DNA of 64,000 nucleotides, taken from assembly GCA_963708425.1 (NCBI GenBank), contig OY970206.1:2852001-2916000 (forward strand). The letters are read 5' to 3'. Positions 44,758 through 53,740 of this stretch are shown here, in pieces (the first letter of the stretch is position 1; each line of letters starts with the position of its first letter). The position numbers and the translations under genes are program-made. The notes under the pieces are model-generated. The model worked only from the letters and a program-made list of their open reading frames with translations, was not told the DNA's origin and searched no databases. This DNA is from JACMNW01 sp963708425 (GTDB lineage Bacteria > Pseudomonadota > Alphaproteobacteria > Rhodobacterales > Rhodobacteraceae).

Positions 44758-45858
44758 TTACAGACGGCGCCCGGACTGAGCGTCGAACAGATTGAGTTTG
44801 GCTGTCGGATATTGCACTGGGACCGTTTCACCGGCCCGCGTTTTGGCAGCCCGGTCGGGCTCGGCGCGAACGAACAGCTGGTCGTTTGCGAAACTGACGG
44901 CGATCAGCGCATCCGACCCGGTGCGTTCCACCATGCGAACGGTCAGATCAAAGGCCGTGTGGCCCGGCTGCACCTGCGGATGATCCAGCACGAAATGTTC
45001 CGGACGCATCCCCACCGCAATCGCAACCCCCTCGGCGGGCGAGGAGGCAAAGGGATAGTCCGTCAGGTCAATCCGTGCACCATCCGGAAACTCGGCATAG
45101 GGCGTGCCGCCTTGGATGACAAAGTGCCCCGGTGTCAGGTTCATGGCGGGCGAGCCGATGAAACCTGCGACAAACAGGTTGGCGGGGTGTTCGTATACCT
45201 CGTCCGGGGTGCCAAATTGCTGGATTTCACCGCCGCTCATGATGGCGATATGGGTGGCCATCGTCATCGCCTCGATCTGATCATGGGTGACGTAGACGAC
45301 GGTGGGATTCAGCGTGTCGTGCAGCTTCTTGATTTCCAGGCGCATTTCGGTGCGCAGCTTGGCGTCCAGATTGGACAGCGGCTCGTCGAACAGCAGCACG
45401 TCGGCATGTTTGACCAGTGCCCGCCCGATGGCCACACGCTGTCGCTGGCCGCCCGACAGTTCCGCAGGTTTGCGGCCCATCAGCGGCCCGATCTGCAACA
45501 GGTCCGACGCCCATTTCACCCGGGTCTCCACCTCATCCCGGGGCAGTTTGCGGGCGGACAAGCCAAAGCGCAGATTGCCCTCGACCGTTTTGGTGGGGTA
45601 CAGCGCATAGGACTGAAACACCATCGCCAGCCCGCGATCCTTGGGGTCCAGTTCGGTCACATCGCGCTCGCCAATCATGATGCGGCCCGACGTGACATCC
45701 AGCAAGCCCGCCAATAGGTTCAGCAGCGTGGTCTTGCCACAACCGGACGGACCCAGCAGCACCAGAAAATCGCCATTCTCGACCGTCAGGTTCAACCCGT
45801 CCAGCACTGTCACCGCCCCGAAACGCTTGACGATATGCTCGAATGAAACGCGGGGCAT
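44758..45858 (-). CDS. Carbohydrate ABC transporter ATPase (UgpC/MsmK type)
   Basis: 366 residues. Walker A is GPSGCGKTTLL, the signature is LSGGQRQRVAIGRAL and Walker B is VLLFDEPLSNLDAK. The C-terminal 120 residues form an OB-fold regulatory domain (VAIAVGMRPEHFVL) as in MalK/UgpC. It powers the import system and could also serve other sugar permeases. It starts three bases after the second permease gene. Confidence 0.96.
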   Translation of the reverse strand: MPRVSFEHIVKRFGAVTVLDGLNLTVENGDFLVLLGPSGCGKTTLLNLLAGLLDVTSGRIMIGERDVTELDPKDRGLAMVFQSYALYPTKTVEGNLRFGLSARKLPRDEVETRVKWASDLLQIGPLMGRKPAELSGGQRQRVAIGRALVKHADVLLFDEPLSNLDAKLRTEMRLEIKKLHDTLNPTVVYVTHDQIEAMTMATHIAIMSGGEIQQFGTPDEVYEHPANLFVAGFIGSPAMNLTPGHFVIQGGTPYAEFPDGARIDLTDYPFASSPAEGVAIAVGMRPEHFVLDHPQVQPGHTAFDLTVRMVERTGSDALIAVSFANDQLFVRAEPDRAAKTRAGETVPVQYPTAKLNLFDAQSGRRL

Positions 45859-45861
45859 GGG

Positions 45862-46755
45862 TTATCCTTTGATGGCGCCCGCGGCGATGCCCTGGACAAA
45901 AAACTTGCCCAGCACAAAGTAGATCACCAGGGGTGGAATGGCGGTTAGCAGGGCGGCGGCCATGTTGACGTTGTAAGACACGGTCCCCGTCGACACCGTC
46001 ACCATGTTGGCAAGGTGCACCGTCATCGGTTTGGTGCCCAGGCCCCCGAACGTGACCCCGATCAGATAGTCATTCCAGATCGAGGTGATCTGCATGATCA
46101 GCACCACGATCAGGATGTTGCCCGACATCGGCAAGATGATCTCGACGAATATCCGCCAGAAGCTGCCTGAATCCATGATGGCGGCCTTGATCAGTTCGGG
46201 CGGGATATCTTTGTAATAGTTGCGGAAGATCAGGGTCAGCACAGGCATCGCCAGCACGGTATGCACAAAGGCGATCGCGCTGATCGACCCGTAGATGCCC
46301 ATCTCCACCGTCAGGCGGATCAGCGGGTACATGATGATCTGGAACGGCACAAAGGCGCACAGGAACAACAGGAACAGGAAGGGGCCGGACCAGCGCACCT
46401 CCCACAGGGCAAGGGCATAGCCGGTGACCATCGACACCGTGATCGACGCCACCAGCGAGGGCGCCAGGATCACGACCGAGTTCCAGAAGCCGGCTTGCAA
46501 TCCTTCGCAACTCAGACCCGAACAGGCCTCGAACCAGGCAATGCGCCAGGGTTCCAGCGACCAAGTCGTCGGCATGGCGAACATTGCGCCCTCGCGGATC
46601 TGGTCCATGTCCTTGAAGGAGGTGACGATCAGCACATAAAGCGGGATGCAGAAGAACAGCGCCGACATCGTGAGCAGCGTCAGCACAGCGATGGATTTGC
46701 CGGTGATGCGTTTGGGTTTGCGGGGAAACATCACCCCATTAGCATTGGCGGCCAT
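45862..46755 (-). CDS. Carbohydrate ABC permease, second subunit
   Basis: 297 residues with six membrane helices, MalG/UgpE family. The EAA loop reads YYKDIPPELIKAAIMDSGSFWRIFVEIILP, the coupling helix that contacts the ATPase (positions about 190-220). Its ATG shares a base with the stop of the first permease gene (TGATG), so translation is coupled. The gene itself is intact even though its partner carries a stop codon. Confidence 0.93.
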   Translation of the reverse strand: MAANANGVMFPRKPKRITGKSIAVLTLLTMSALFFCIPLYVLIVTSFKDMDQIREGAMFAMPTTWSLEPWRIAWFEACSGLSCEGLQAGFWNSVVILAPSLVASITVSMVTGYALALWEVRWSGPFLFLLFLCAFVPFQIIMYPLIRLTVEMGIYGSISAIAFVHTVLAMPVLTLIFRNYYKDIPPELIKAAIMDSGSFWRIFVEIILPMSGNILIVVLIMQITSIWNDYLIGVTFGGLGTKPMTVHLANMVTVSTGTVSYNVNMAAALLTAIPPLVIYFVLGKFFVQGIAAGAIKG

Positions 46756-47651
46756 CAGTGTGCCCCCTTGCGGGCCAGCCGCTGCTGCCAGGCCGTCAGG
46801 GCCACCAGCGGCAGGAACACCGCCAGCGTGATCAACAGCATCATCGACGCCGCCGCCGAGGCGAAGCCCAGATTGCCCTTGGCCGACATCGCGTTGATCG
46901 TGAAATAGGCGGGCACCCAGGTGGATTGGCCGGGTCCGCCATTGGTCATGGCCAGAACGATGTCGAAAGCCTTGATCACCCCCAGCGACAACAGGATGGC
47001 GCAGGTCAGAAAGGTAAAGCGCATCATGGGGATGATGATTTCCAGATAGACGCGCCATAGGCTGACGCCGTCGATGCGCGCCGCACTCCAGATTTCGGTG
47101 TTGATGCCTTTCAGCCCCGCCAGCATCAGCGCCATATAGAACCCCGAGCTTTGCCAGATCGACGCGATGATGATGGAATACATTGCGGTCTGCGGATCGC
47201 TGAGCCAGTTGAACGAGGCATCCTCCCATCCCATAGACCGCAGGACGTTTTCGATGCCGTATTGCGGGTTGAAGATCCAGCGCCACGCCACCCCGGTCAC
47301 GATCAGCGATACGGCCAGCGGGTACAGGAACACCGTGCGAAAGAAATCCTCGCCCCGGCGTTCGCGTTCGATCAGCGCCGCCAGAACAAAGCCCACCACA
47401 ATCGCCAGCGCCTAGCCCACGGCCAGCACCACAAGATTGGAAATCGAGATGTTCCAGCCGACATCGGCAAAAAGGCGGTTGTACTGGCGGAACGGGTTTT
47501 CCATGTCGATGCTGTATTCGGGCAGCCGCCGTGACCGGGTAAAGGACATCAGCACGGTCCAGCCGATGGACCCCAAGAACGCCACAAGGGTAATCGCGAC
47601 AGCAGGCAGCAACGCAAACTGCGGTGTGATCCGGCTCCATCTAAACGTCAT
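46755..47651 (-). pseudogene. Carbohydrate ABC permease, first subunit, with in-frame TAG
   Basis: A 298-codon MalF/UgpA-type frame starts at 47651 behind GGGAGG. An in-frame TAG at 47414-47412 interrupts it after residue 79, between SNLVVLAVG and ALAIVVGFVLAAL, in a membrane helix. Both halves keep the same reading frame and family features (PLAVSLIVTGVAWRWIFNP, EAA loop IWSAARIDGVSLWRVYLEIIIP). A single base change explains it. If real, transport by this operon is lost unless the stop is suppressed or translation restarts; sequencing error is the other explanation. Confidence 0.85.
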
Positions 47652-47694
47652 CGGTCCTCCCGGCGCGCACAGATTGCTATTGCTTTTCGGTGCT

Positions 47695-47710
47695 GTATTA
47701 TCGTTAATAC
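47695..47710. promoter_or_regulatory. LacI-type operator between divergent genes
   Basis: GTATTATCGTTAATAC is a 16-base near-palindrome (one mismatch from GTATTAAC/GTTAATAC) with the central CG typical of LacI-family sites. It lies between the divergent ABC operon (start 47651) and aldo/keto reductase gene (start 47784). A related site lies at 51015-51030, and a LacI regulator is encoded at 49066. Confidence 0.75.
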
Positions 47711-47783
47711 TACGAGGCGGCGACGAACTGTCAAGAAAAATTCTGCCCCGCTGCCGGCAGGCTTGTGCAACTGGGGGGGGGAT

Positions 47784-48587
47784 ATGCTCAAAATTCCAAG
47801 ACTGGGCTTTGGCACCTATGGCCGGACCGGCCCGGAGGGCATTGCCGCGCTGGAATGCGCGCTGGCGACGGGGTATCGCCATCTGGATACCGCGCAGTCC
47901 TATCACACCGAATCCGAGGTGGGGACTGCCCTGCGCAACAGCGGTTTGCCCCGGGACGAGGTCTGGATCACGACCAAGATCGACATGGCAAACTGTGGTC
48001 CGGGCCTGCTGATCCCGTCGTTGCAGGCCAGCATCGACCGGATGGGGCTGACCCCCGACCTGACCCTGATCCACTGGCCCGCCCCCCATGGCAACCTGCC
48101 CCTGTCGGTATATCTGGACCAGATCGCCGAGGCGAAATCGCAGGGGTTGACCCGCGAAATCGGAGTTTCGAACTTTCCCATCGCCCTGTTGACCGAAGCT
48201 GTGGCGCGGCTTGGCAAGGGCGCGATCCTGACCAACCAGTTCGAACTTAACCCCCTGTTCCGCAACGATACCCTGGCCCGGTTCTGTCAGGTGGAGGGCA
48301 TCCTTGTGACCTGCTATCAACCCATCGCCCAAGGGCGCATCGCGGGCAATGCCGCGGCGGCGGCGATTGCGGCACGGCACGGGGCCACCGCCGAACAAGT
48401 CGCCCTGGCATGGGAACTAGCCAAGGGTTACGCCGCCATCCCCACCTCGGGGCGGGCCGAGCGGATCGCGGCGAACTACGCAGCCCTGCACGTGACGCTG
48501 ACCGCCGACGACATCGCGCAGCTTGACGCGCTGGACCAGTCGCCCCGGTCGATCAACCCGGCCTCGGGCCCTGCCTGGGACATTTGA
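47784..48587 (+). CDS. Aldo/keto reductase
   Basis: 267 residues of the AKR superfamily. Visible are GFGTYG, HLDTAQSYHTESEVG (catalytic Asp and Tyr), the lysine of WITTKIDM, the histidine of TLIHWPAPHG, and GVSNF, with an NADPH-binding C-terminal segment (AIPTSGRAERIAANYA). It would reduce an aldehyde or ketose, or oxidise a sugar. A run of eight G residues sits just before the ATG. It is divergent from the ABC operon across a LacI-type operator. Confidence 0.92.
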   Translation: MLKIPRLGFGTYGRTGPEGIAALECALATGYRHLDTAQSYHTESEVGTALRNSGLPRDEVWITTKIDMANCGPGLLIPSLQASIDRMGLTPDLTLIHWPAPHGNLPLSVYLDQIAEAKSQGLTREIGVSNFPIALLTEAVARLGKGAILTNQFELNPLFRNDTLARFCQVEGILVTCYQPIAQGRIAGNAAAAAIAARHGATAEQVALAWELAKGYAAIPTSGRAERIAANYAALHVTLTADDIAQLDALDQSPRSINPASGPAWDI

Positions 48588-48626
48588 CACCTCAACGGGC
48601 CTGCGTGCCCAAAGATGGAGATTTCG

Positions 48627-49058
48627 ATGCCTGTAACCTCGCTCGGCCACCTCAACCTCCGAGTCGCTGACCTTGACGCCATGGCCCATTTCTACCGCGA
48701 TCAGATCGGCTTTCAAGAAATGACCCGGCTGAAACGCGACAATGGCGACACCTGGCTGATCTATCTGCGCATCACTGATGACCAGTATCTGGAACTGATG
48801 ACGGGTGCCGAAACCACTCAGGCCCCGCCGGATGGTCCAGCGGGCGTTACGCATTTCTGCTTTACCATCGACGATCTGGATGTCGAAAAGGCCCGGCTTT
48901 CGGCGGCGGGTATCGAGATGACCACGCAAATCACACGGGGGCTGGATGGAAACCGGGGGGCGTGGATTGTGGACCCCGAAGGCAATCGGATAGAATTGAT
49001 GGAAATGGCCCCGGATTGCATCCAGTTTCAAGCCATTCGGGCGCTGAAAACAAAGTAA
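48627..49058 (+). CDS. VOC family protein
   Basis: 143 residues, glyoxalase I-like fold: GHLNLRVADLDAMAHFYRDQIGF opens it (an N-terminal metal His, split across the first strand), and DPEGNRIELMEM ends it with the usual Glu ligand. GGAG precedes the ATG at 48627; an upstream in-frame ATG at 48615 is less likely. It lies between the reductase and the LacI gene on the same strand. Substrate unknown. Confidence 0.85.
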   Translation: MPVTSLGHLNLRVADLDAMAHFYRDQIGFQEMTRLKRDNGDTWLIYLRITDDQYLELMTGAETTQAPPDGPAGVTHFCFTIDDLDVEKARLSAAGIEMTTQITRGLDGNRGAWIVDPEGNRIELMEMAPDCIQFQAIRALKTK

Positions 49059-49065
49059 GGGTTTC

Positions 49066-50094
49066 ATGGCAAAGTCGACGGCGCGTCTGAAGGATATCGC
49101 CCAGCAAACAGGGTTCTCGGTGAACACCGTCTCGCTGGCGCTGCGCGGTAGCCCGCGCATTCCCGATGAGACGCGCCGCCAGATTGCCGAAATGGCCGAC
49201 AAGTTGAATTATCTGCCCAATCAGGTCGCGAAATCCCTGGTGATGAAGGAAACCCGGTCGATCGGATTGGTGCTGACCGACATCACCAACCCGGTTCTGA
49301 CGGCTGTGGCGCAGGCGGTCGAGCTGGAACTGTCGAGGCTGGGCTACATCACGCTGTTTGCGACCTCGAACAACCAGCTGGACCTAGAACGCAAGGTGAT
49401 CGAAACCTTCCGGCAGCGCCGCGCCGACGGGATGCTGATCTTTCCCTGCAACCACCGCGAGATTGACCATATCCGCAAGCTGCGCGCCCGGAATTACCCT
49501 GTGGTTCTGTTGGTGGGCGATCCCGATGCTGGGGTGGACGCAGTCTGCATGGACGAACGCGCCGGGGCGTTCAAGGCGACCAGCTATCTGATCGGCTGCG
49601 GACATCGCCGGATAGCGATAGTCCACAGCGGCGGCGAGAACGGCAATTTCGAAAAGCTGGACGGCTACAAGATGGCGTTACAGGCGGCGGGGCTGGCGTT
49701 TGACCGCGACCTGCTAGTGGAGCCGCGTGGCCATGATGTGCGCAACGGGTTTGGTGCGATGGAAACGCTGACGGGCCGCAGCACTGGCGCCACCGCGGTA
49801 TTCTGCTCCAACGATTCACTGGCCCTTGGGGCGCTGCGGTTCTGCACGGTGCGCGGCATTTCCGTGCCCGGCGATCTGGCGATCTTCGGCTTTGACAACA
49901 TTGAGTTCGCGGAACATGCCGCCATCGCCCTGTCTTCGGTCAATTATGACATCGAGGCGATTACCGGGCTCGCCATTGAACGGGTCATTGAACTGATCAA
50001 GACCAAGGCCGAACTGCCCGCGCCAACGGTGACGCAGGTCGAACCTGACCTTGTCATCCGCGAAAGCACCGCTGGCCTCGCGCGACCGCTTTAG
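49066..50094 (+). CDS. LacI family transcriptional regulator
   Basis: 342 residues. The N-terminal helix-turn-helix is LKDIAQQTGFSVNTVSLALRG, followed by the hinge helix LPNQVAKSLV. A periplasmic-binding-protein-like effector domain follows (SIGLVLTDITNPVLTAV, FGFDNIEFAEHAAIALSSV). It probably represses the neighbouring ABC operon, the aldo/keto reductase and the TolB-like gene through the shared GTTAATAC-half-site operators. Its 3' end overlaps the convergent TolB-like gene by four bases. Confidence 0.95.
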   Translation: MAKSTARLKDIAQQTGFSVNTVSLALRGSPRIPDETRRQIAEMADKLNYLPNQVAKSLVMKETRSIGLVLTDITNPVLTAVAQAVELELSRLGYITLFATSNNQLDLERKVIETFRQRRADGMLIFPCNHREIDHIRKLRARNYPVVLLVGDPDAGVDAVCMDERAGAFKATSYLIGCGHRRIAIVHSGGENGNFEKLDGYKMALQAAGLAFDRDLLVEPRGHDVRNGFGAMETLTGRSTGATAVFCSNDSLALGALRFCTVRGISVPGDLAIFGFDNIEFAEHAAIALSSVNYDIEAITGLAIERVIELIKTKAELPAPTVTQVEPDLVIRESTAGLARPL

Positions 50095-50984
50095 CGCATT
50101 GGGTAGCGTACATAGGCAAAGTGCTGCGAGTCGGGTGCCCAAGAGGTTACGTTGATAGTGCCCTGTCCCCCGTTGAACCGATCAATGTCGCGTTGACCCG
50201 AACCGTCCGGCGCCATCGTGCGGATGATGACATCCTTGTCTTCAGGGTGACCCAGCGTACCCGTCGGGAACGAGATATAGGCAAAGATCGCACCATCCGG
50301 CGCAGCATGTGGAAACCAATTGACGCGGGCGTCATGTGTCAGCTGTTCGACCCCTGACCCATCCGCGCGCATCCGGAAAATCTGGGCATGGCCCGGCTGT
50401 GTCGCCGCCGCCTCAGAGTTGAAATAGATCCACGCCCCATCAGCCGAGTATTCTGGCCCGTCCACAGGACAAGCGCCATCGGTCAGCACGCTATCCGCCC
50501 CACCTGCCGCCGGAATCGTGCAGATCCGCGTCACATTGCCAGTCGGCCCCCGCTCCAGCCCGACATAGGACAGCGTCTTGCCGTCAGGCGAGATGCCGTG
50601 CAGATAGTATCGGAACTTGCGGTCAGCGTCCTGATCGTTGGACACCTTGACCGGCACGCCGCCGCTGATGGGGCAGGTGTAAAGATGGCCGTCATTGGCG
50701 CTGACGAACAGACTTTTGCCGTCGGGCGAGATGACATGGTCGTTGTTCAGATTTTCGACTGGTGCCGTATTGATCCGGTGTGGCCCGTCTTGGCCATCGG
50801 GCGAAATCCGGAACAGGCGGCCATCGGCATTGTAGATCAACCACTGGCCATCAGGTGTCCAGTTGGGCGCCTCGATCAGTTCCGATGTCTCATAGATGAC
50901 TTTCTTGCTGCTTCCGCTGCGGTCGGAAACCACGATCTCGCAGGTCTGATTTGGCAACGGGCGGCGGACTTCGACAGGTCGCAT
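50091..50984 (-). CDS. TolB-like beta-propeller protein
   Basis: 297 residues built of WD40/PD40-like blades (LIEAPNWTPDGQWLIYNADG, NNDHVISPDGKSLFVSAN, GPEYSADGAWIYFNSE, VTSWAPDSQHFAYVRYP). No signal peptide is visible, so it is probably cytoplasmic, unlike true TolB. Similar propellers occur in oligogalacturonate lyase-type enzymes. A LacI-type operator lies 31-46 bases before the start, placing it in the sugar regulon. Enzymatic activity is speculative. Confidence 0.8.
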   Translation of the reverse strand: MRPVEVRRPLPNQTCEIVVSDRSGSSKKVIYETSELIEAPNWTPDGQWLIYNADGRLFRISPDGQDGPHRINTAPVENLNNDHVISPDGKSLFVSANDGHLYTCPISGGVPVKVSNDQDADRKFRYYLHGISPDGKTLSYVGLERGPTGNVTRICTIPAAGGADSVLTDGACPVDGPEYSADGAWIYFNSEAAATQPGHAQIFRMRADGSGVEQLTHDARVNWFPHAAPDGAIFAYISFPTGTLGHPEDKDVIIRTMAPDGSGQRDIDRFNGGQGTINVTSWAPDSQHFAYVRYPMR

Positions 50985-51558
50985 TGGCTTATGGCTCCAT
51001 TCACACTTCTCATCAAGTTAACGTTAATACGGCGCTATGCAATGGCGTTCCTTCAAGATGATTCTCTCGCGGTTGCCATGGGCAGCTTCAGATCGGGGCC
51101 GCGTCATGGTCAAGAGATCGGCAACTCCTTCGCTGTGCTGAACTTGGATGTCCGCTTCGTGTAAAGCCCCCTTGTTGTGCGACGGCCGCTAAGGGCCGAA
51201 CGCGGCTGAACAACTGTAATCGGCGTAAGGGGCGGTAGGCCGCCTAACAACGGTGCGGTATCGCATCCGCATTGCCCGGCCATAGCGGTCGTTCGTTCAT
51301 CGTGCGGCATTTTGGCCGCCTATCGATGTGGTGGGAGGAATGCGGTATCGCACGGGTCCGGCGCTTTGATCGCCGTCTTTGTGCCGAGCGGCCGCTGTAA
51401 GTGCGTGCAACCGCAGAGGCGGTTAGTTTCGGCTGATGCGATGCCTACGCGGAGAAAGACACATGAAGCCCAAACAGCTTCATACACAAAACTTTGCGTT
51501 AGCGCCTCTTGCACAAGGGGTGTGTCGCCAACGTTCTGGCCAGCCCGCCACAAACCTA
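50985..51558. other. 570-bp non-coding stretch
   Basis: Apart from the operator at 51015-51030 no feature is supported. The part 51,170-51,310 has several short G+C-rich inverted segments (for example around GCGGTATCGC and GGCGGTAGGCCGCC) but no T-run. Short frames on both strands lack motifs. It separates the sugar regulon from the hydantoin-type operon. Confidence 0.5.
51015..51030. promoter_or_regulatory. Second LacI-type operator
   Basis: AAGTTAACGTTAATAC keeps the full right half-site and centre of the operator at 47695 (GTTAATAC) and contains an exact TTAACGTTAA palindrome. It lies just upstream of the TolB-like gene on the minus strand, a suitable position for repression. Confidence 0.65.
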
Positions 51559-52272
51559 TTACTTAGAGAAAAGGCTTACCAGATCGACAGCGCCACTTTT
51601 CTGGATATCCAGATCCAGAGAGCTTTCGATTGCCTGCAGATGCTGGGTCATCAGATCCTCTGCCAATTTGCCGTCGCGTGCTTTGAACGCTGATAGTATC
51701 CGCTCGTGGTCTTCATCACGGCAACTCGTTATGGTCGGCTTGCCAAAAATGCCGATGATAAGGGACGTTCGGGTTACCAGTTCCTTCATCATCCGCAACA
51801 TCATCGCGTTTGAGGCGATCTGGGCCAGCAAGATATGGAACTGGCCCGACAGCCGAATGGCGTCGTGCCGGTTCTGGGTGTGATGGGCGTCGTGCTCCAT
51901 CTGCAAATGCGCCGAAAGGCCAGCGATGTCGCCCGCTGTCGCCCGCTCGACTGCAAATCGGGCGATCGAAGGTTCCAGAGTCATGCGGGCTTCGAACACC
52001 TCACGCGCTTGTTTGGCCGTGGGCGAGGCGACATATGCGCCTCGATTTGGCTGCAAATCCACCACCTCGCGGCTGGAGAGCAGCAGCAAAGACCGGCGGA
52101 TATGCATGCGTCCCACACCAAACGCCTCGCACAATGCCGATTCGGATAGCTTGGTACCGGGCGGCAGTCGTTGTTCGACAACCGCCGCAAAAATGCGCTC
52201 GACGATGCTTTCTTCGACAACTCCGCCGATGGACACGTCATCACCAATATATTTTGCCGTAGACGACATCAC
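51559..52272 (-). CDS. GntR/FadR-type transcriptional regulator
   Basis: 237 residues. The winged helix includes KLSESALCEAFGVGRMHIRRSLLLL, and the C-terminal FCD domain has the metal-type residues in EARMTLEPSIARFAVERA and FHILLAQIASNAMM. It is divergent from the ABC uptake operon starting at 52479. A TTGTTAACAA palindrome lies in the shared intergenic region, so autoregulation and control of the operon are likely. The effector may be the transported compound. Confidence 0.92.
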   Translation of the reverse strand: MMSSTAKYIGDDVSIGGVVEESIVERIFAAVVEQRLPPGTKLSESALCEAFGVGRMHIRRSLLLLSSREVVDLQPNRGAYVASPTAKQAREVFEARMTLEPSIARFAVERATAGDIAGLSAHLQMEHDAHHTQNRHDAIRLSGQFHILLAQIASNAMMLRMMKELVTRTSLIIGIFGKPTITSCRDEDHERILSAFKARDGKLAEDLMTQHLQAIESSLDLDIQKSGAVDLVSLFSK

Positions 52273-52369
52273 GACAAAAAGTCTCCGTTCTTGTTCCTGT
52301 GCAAACAGACAGTCAGCACTCCGCTGTCCTACAAGCGAGGATGATTGTATTCAACAGATAAGTTTGCTG

Positions 52370-52389
52370 TTGACACGATTGTTAACAAT
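52370..52389 (+). promoter_or_regulatory. -35 box and operator palindrome of the uptake operon
   Basis: A consensus TTGACA (52370-52375) is followed after two bases by ATTGTTAACAAT, an exact 12-base palindrome (52378-52389). A further inverted pair TCAACAG/CTGTTGA spans 52351-52373. Position between the divergent GntR gene and the binding protein gene suggests the GntR product binds here and blocks RNA polymerase. No good -10 box was seen. Confidence 0.6.
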
Positions 52390-52478
52390 GCTGTCTTCTT
52401 GATGAACAAAGAACCTCGCACAGGGGCTAAGACTGATCCACGCCGATCCATCCTTCTGGCTAACAGGGAGTTTGCCAC

Positions 52479-53666
52479 ATGATACGCCGTACTTTTCTTA
52501 AATCGACCGCCCTTGCCACCGTCGCCAGCTTTGCAATGCTGGGTGCCGCCTTTGCCGAGAATCCGGTCCTGAAGATCGGCTTTGTCGGCGTCACCTCTGG
52601 CCCCGCAGCGGCCTGGGGCACGTCAAACCAGCGTTCCATGGAAACCCGCGCCGCCTGGATCAATGAAATTGGTGGCTATGAAATCGGCGGCACCAAATAC
52701 GACATTGAAATCATATCCTTCGACGATCAGAAAGACCCCAAGCGCGCCATCGCGGGCATGGAACAGATGGCACAGGCCGGCATTCACTATGTCGTTGGCC
52801 CTAACGTCGATGACGGCGCCGCTGCGGTTCGGCCAGTGGCCGAGCAGAATAGCATCATGTACTTCCCCTACGCCTTTCCGAAAGAGCTTTACGTTGCGCC
52901 CGCGTCCAACGCGATCCTCGGGATGGTTGCCAATTATCAATCCGGTCCTGCCATCTACAAATACCTGATGGAAAACAACGGCGTGAAGAAAGTAGCCTTT
53001 GTTGCCGGCAATGAATCCGATCCGCTGAGCCAGCGCGACTCGGGTGCCGAGGCCGCCCGCGCGCTTGGGCTGGAAGTGGTATCCGACAGCGTGACCTATC
53101 AGATGGATACGACCGACTTCACGCCAGTTCTGCTGCCAGTAATCCAGACGGCCCCTGATCTGCTGGTCCTTTCGGGCGTATCCCCTGCCAACGCTCCGCA
53201 ACTGATCCGCTCTGCCCGGGAATTGGGCTACACCGGCCTGATCTCCACTGAAACCGCACAGGATGCAGCCGTTCTCGCAGAAGGCGCGGGTGAGTTGGCC
53301 AACGGTTTCATCTCGGTCGGTGGGGCATCAACCCCGGAACTGGCATCTGACGCGATGAAAGAGTTTGTCACCCGCTACACCGCGATGTTTGGGGAATACA
53401 ACGACGAGTCCAACACCAAGGTTTACGCACTGGAGTATATCCTCGCCACGATGGCCGCCAACCCGGCCGCCATCGAAGACATCGCGGCGTTCAAGGCAAC
53501 GATGGATACTTTCGAAGCGCCGAACCCCTATATGGTGGGCGATGCAAAGCTGAAATACGTCGGCATGACCTCGTTCGGCCAAAAGCGGCAGGTGTCGGTG
53601 CCGCTTGTGGTCAACGTTTACAAAGACGGCGTATTCGAGACGATGTTTGTGGCCCAAGTAGACTGA
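52479..53666 (+). CDS. Branched-chain-type ABC solute-binding protein
   Basis: 395 residues with a signal peptide (cleavage near residue 26, AFA). The mature protein has the type I periplasmic binding fold of LivK/UrtA proteins (LKIGFVGVTSGPAAAWG, EIISFDDQKDPKRAIAGMEQM, PDLLVLSGVSPANAPQLIRSARELG). It starts the uptake operon; a strong hairpin separates it from the permease genes. The downstream hydantoin racemase-like gene hints at a hydantoin or related N-heterocycle as ligand, not at leucine. Confidence 0.9.
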   Translation: MIRRTFLKSTALATVASFAMLGAAFAENPVLKIGFVGVTSGPAAAWGTSNQRSMETRAAWINEIGGYEIGGTKYDIEIISFDDQKDPKRAIAGMEQMAQAGIHYVVGPNVDDGAAAVRPVAEQNSIMYFPYAFPKELYVAPASNAILGMVANYQSGPAIYKYLMENNGVKKVAFVAGNESDPLSQRDSGAEAARALGLEVVSDSVTYQMDTTDFTPVLLPVIQTAPDLLVLSGVSPANAPQLIRSARELGYTGLISTETAQDAAVLAEGAGELANGFISVGGASTPELASDAMKEFVTRYTAMFGEYNDESNTKVYALEYILATMAANPAAIEDIAAFKATMDTFEAPNPYMVGDAKLKYVGMTSFGQKRQVSVPLVVNVYKDGVFETMFVAQVD

Positions 53667-53684
53667 TCCTTCCCGCGTAACTTG

Positions 53685-53710
53685 GGGCCGCCTTTTTGCA
53701 AGGGCGGCCC
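53685..53710 (+). other. Intercistronic hairpin after the binding protein gene
   Basis: An eight-base-pair stem GGGCCGCC/GGCGGCCC encloses a loop of about ten bases containing TTTTT. No T-run follows it, so it is more likely an mRNA-stabilising or partial terminator element that keeps binding-protein mRNA more abundant than permease mRNA. Confidence 0.7.
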
Positions 53711-53740
53711 ACTTTCCCCCAAGAAAACGGAGTGCCGCGC

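Noticed and set aside
43355..44779. A long plus-strand frame opposite the sugar-binding protein gene
   Set aside because: Composition of an antisense shadow (many Gly, Arg, His, Val), no start signal; the minus-strand gene is unambiguous.
45862..47640. One 592-codon frame read as a single fused permease
   Set aside because: Only its second part is a permease; the first part is an out-of-frame shadow of the other permease gene.
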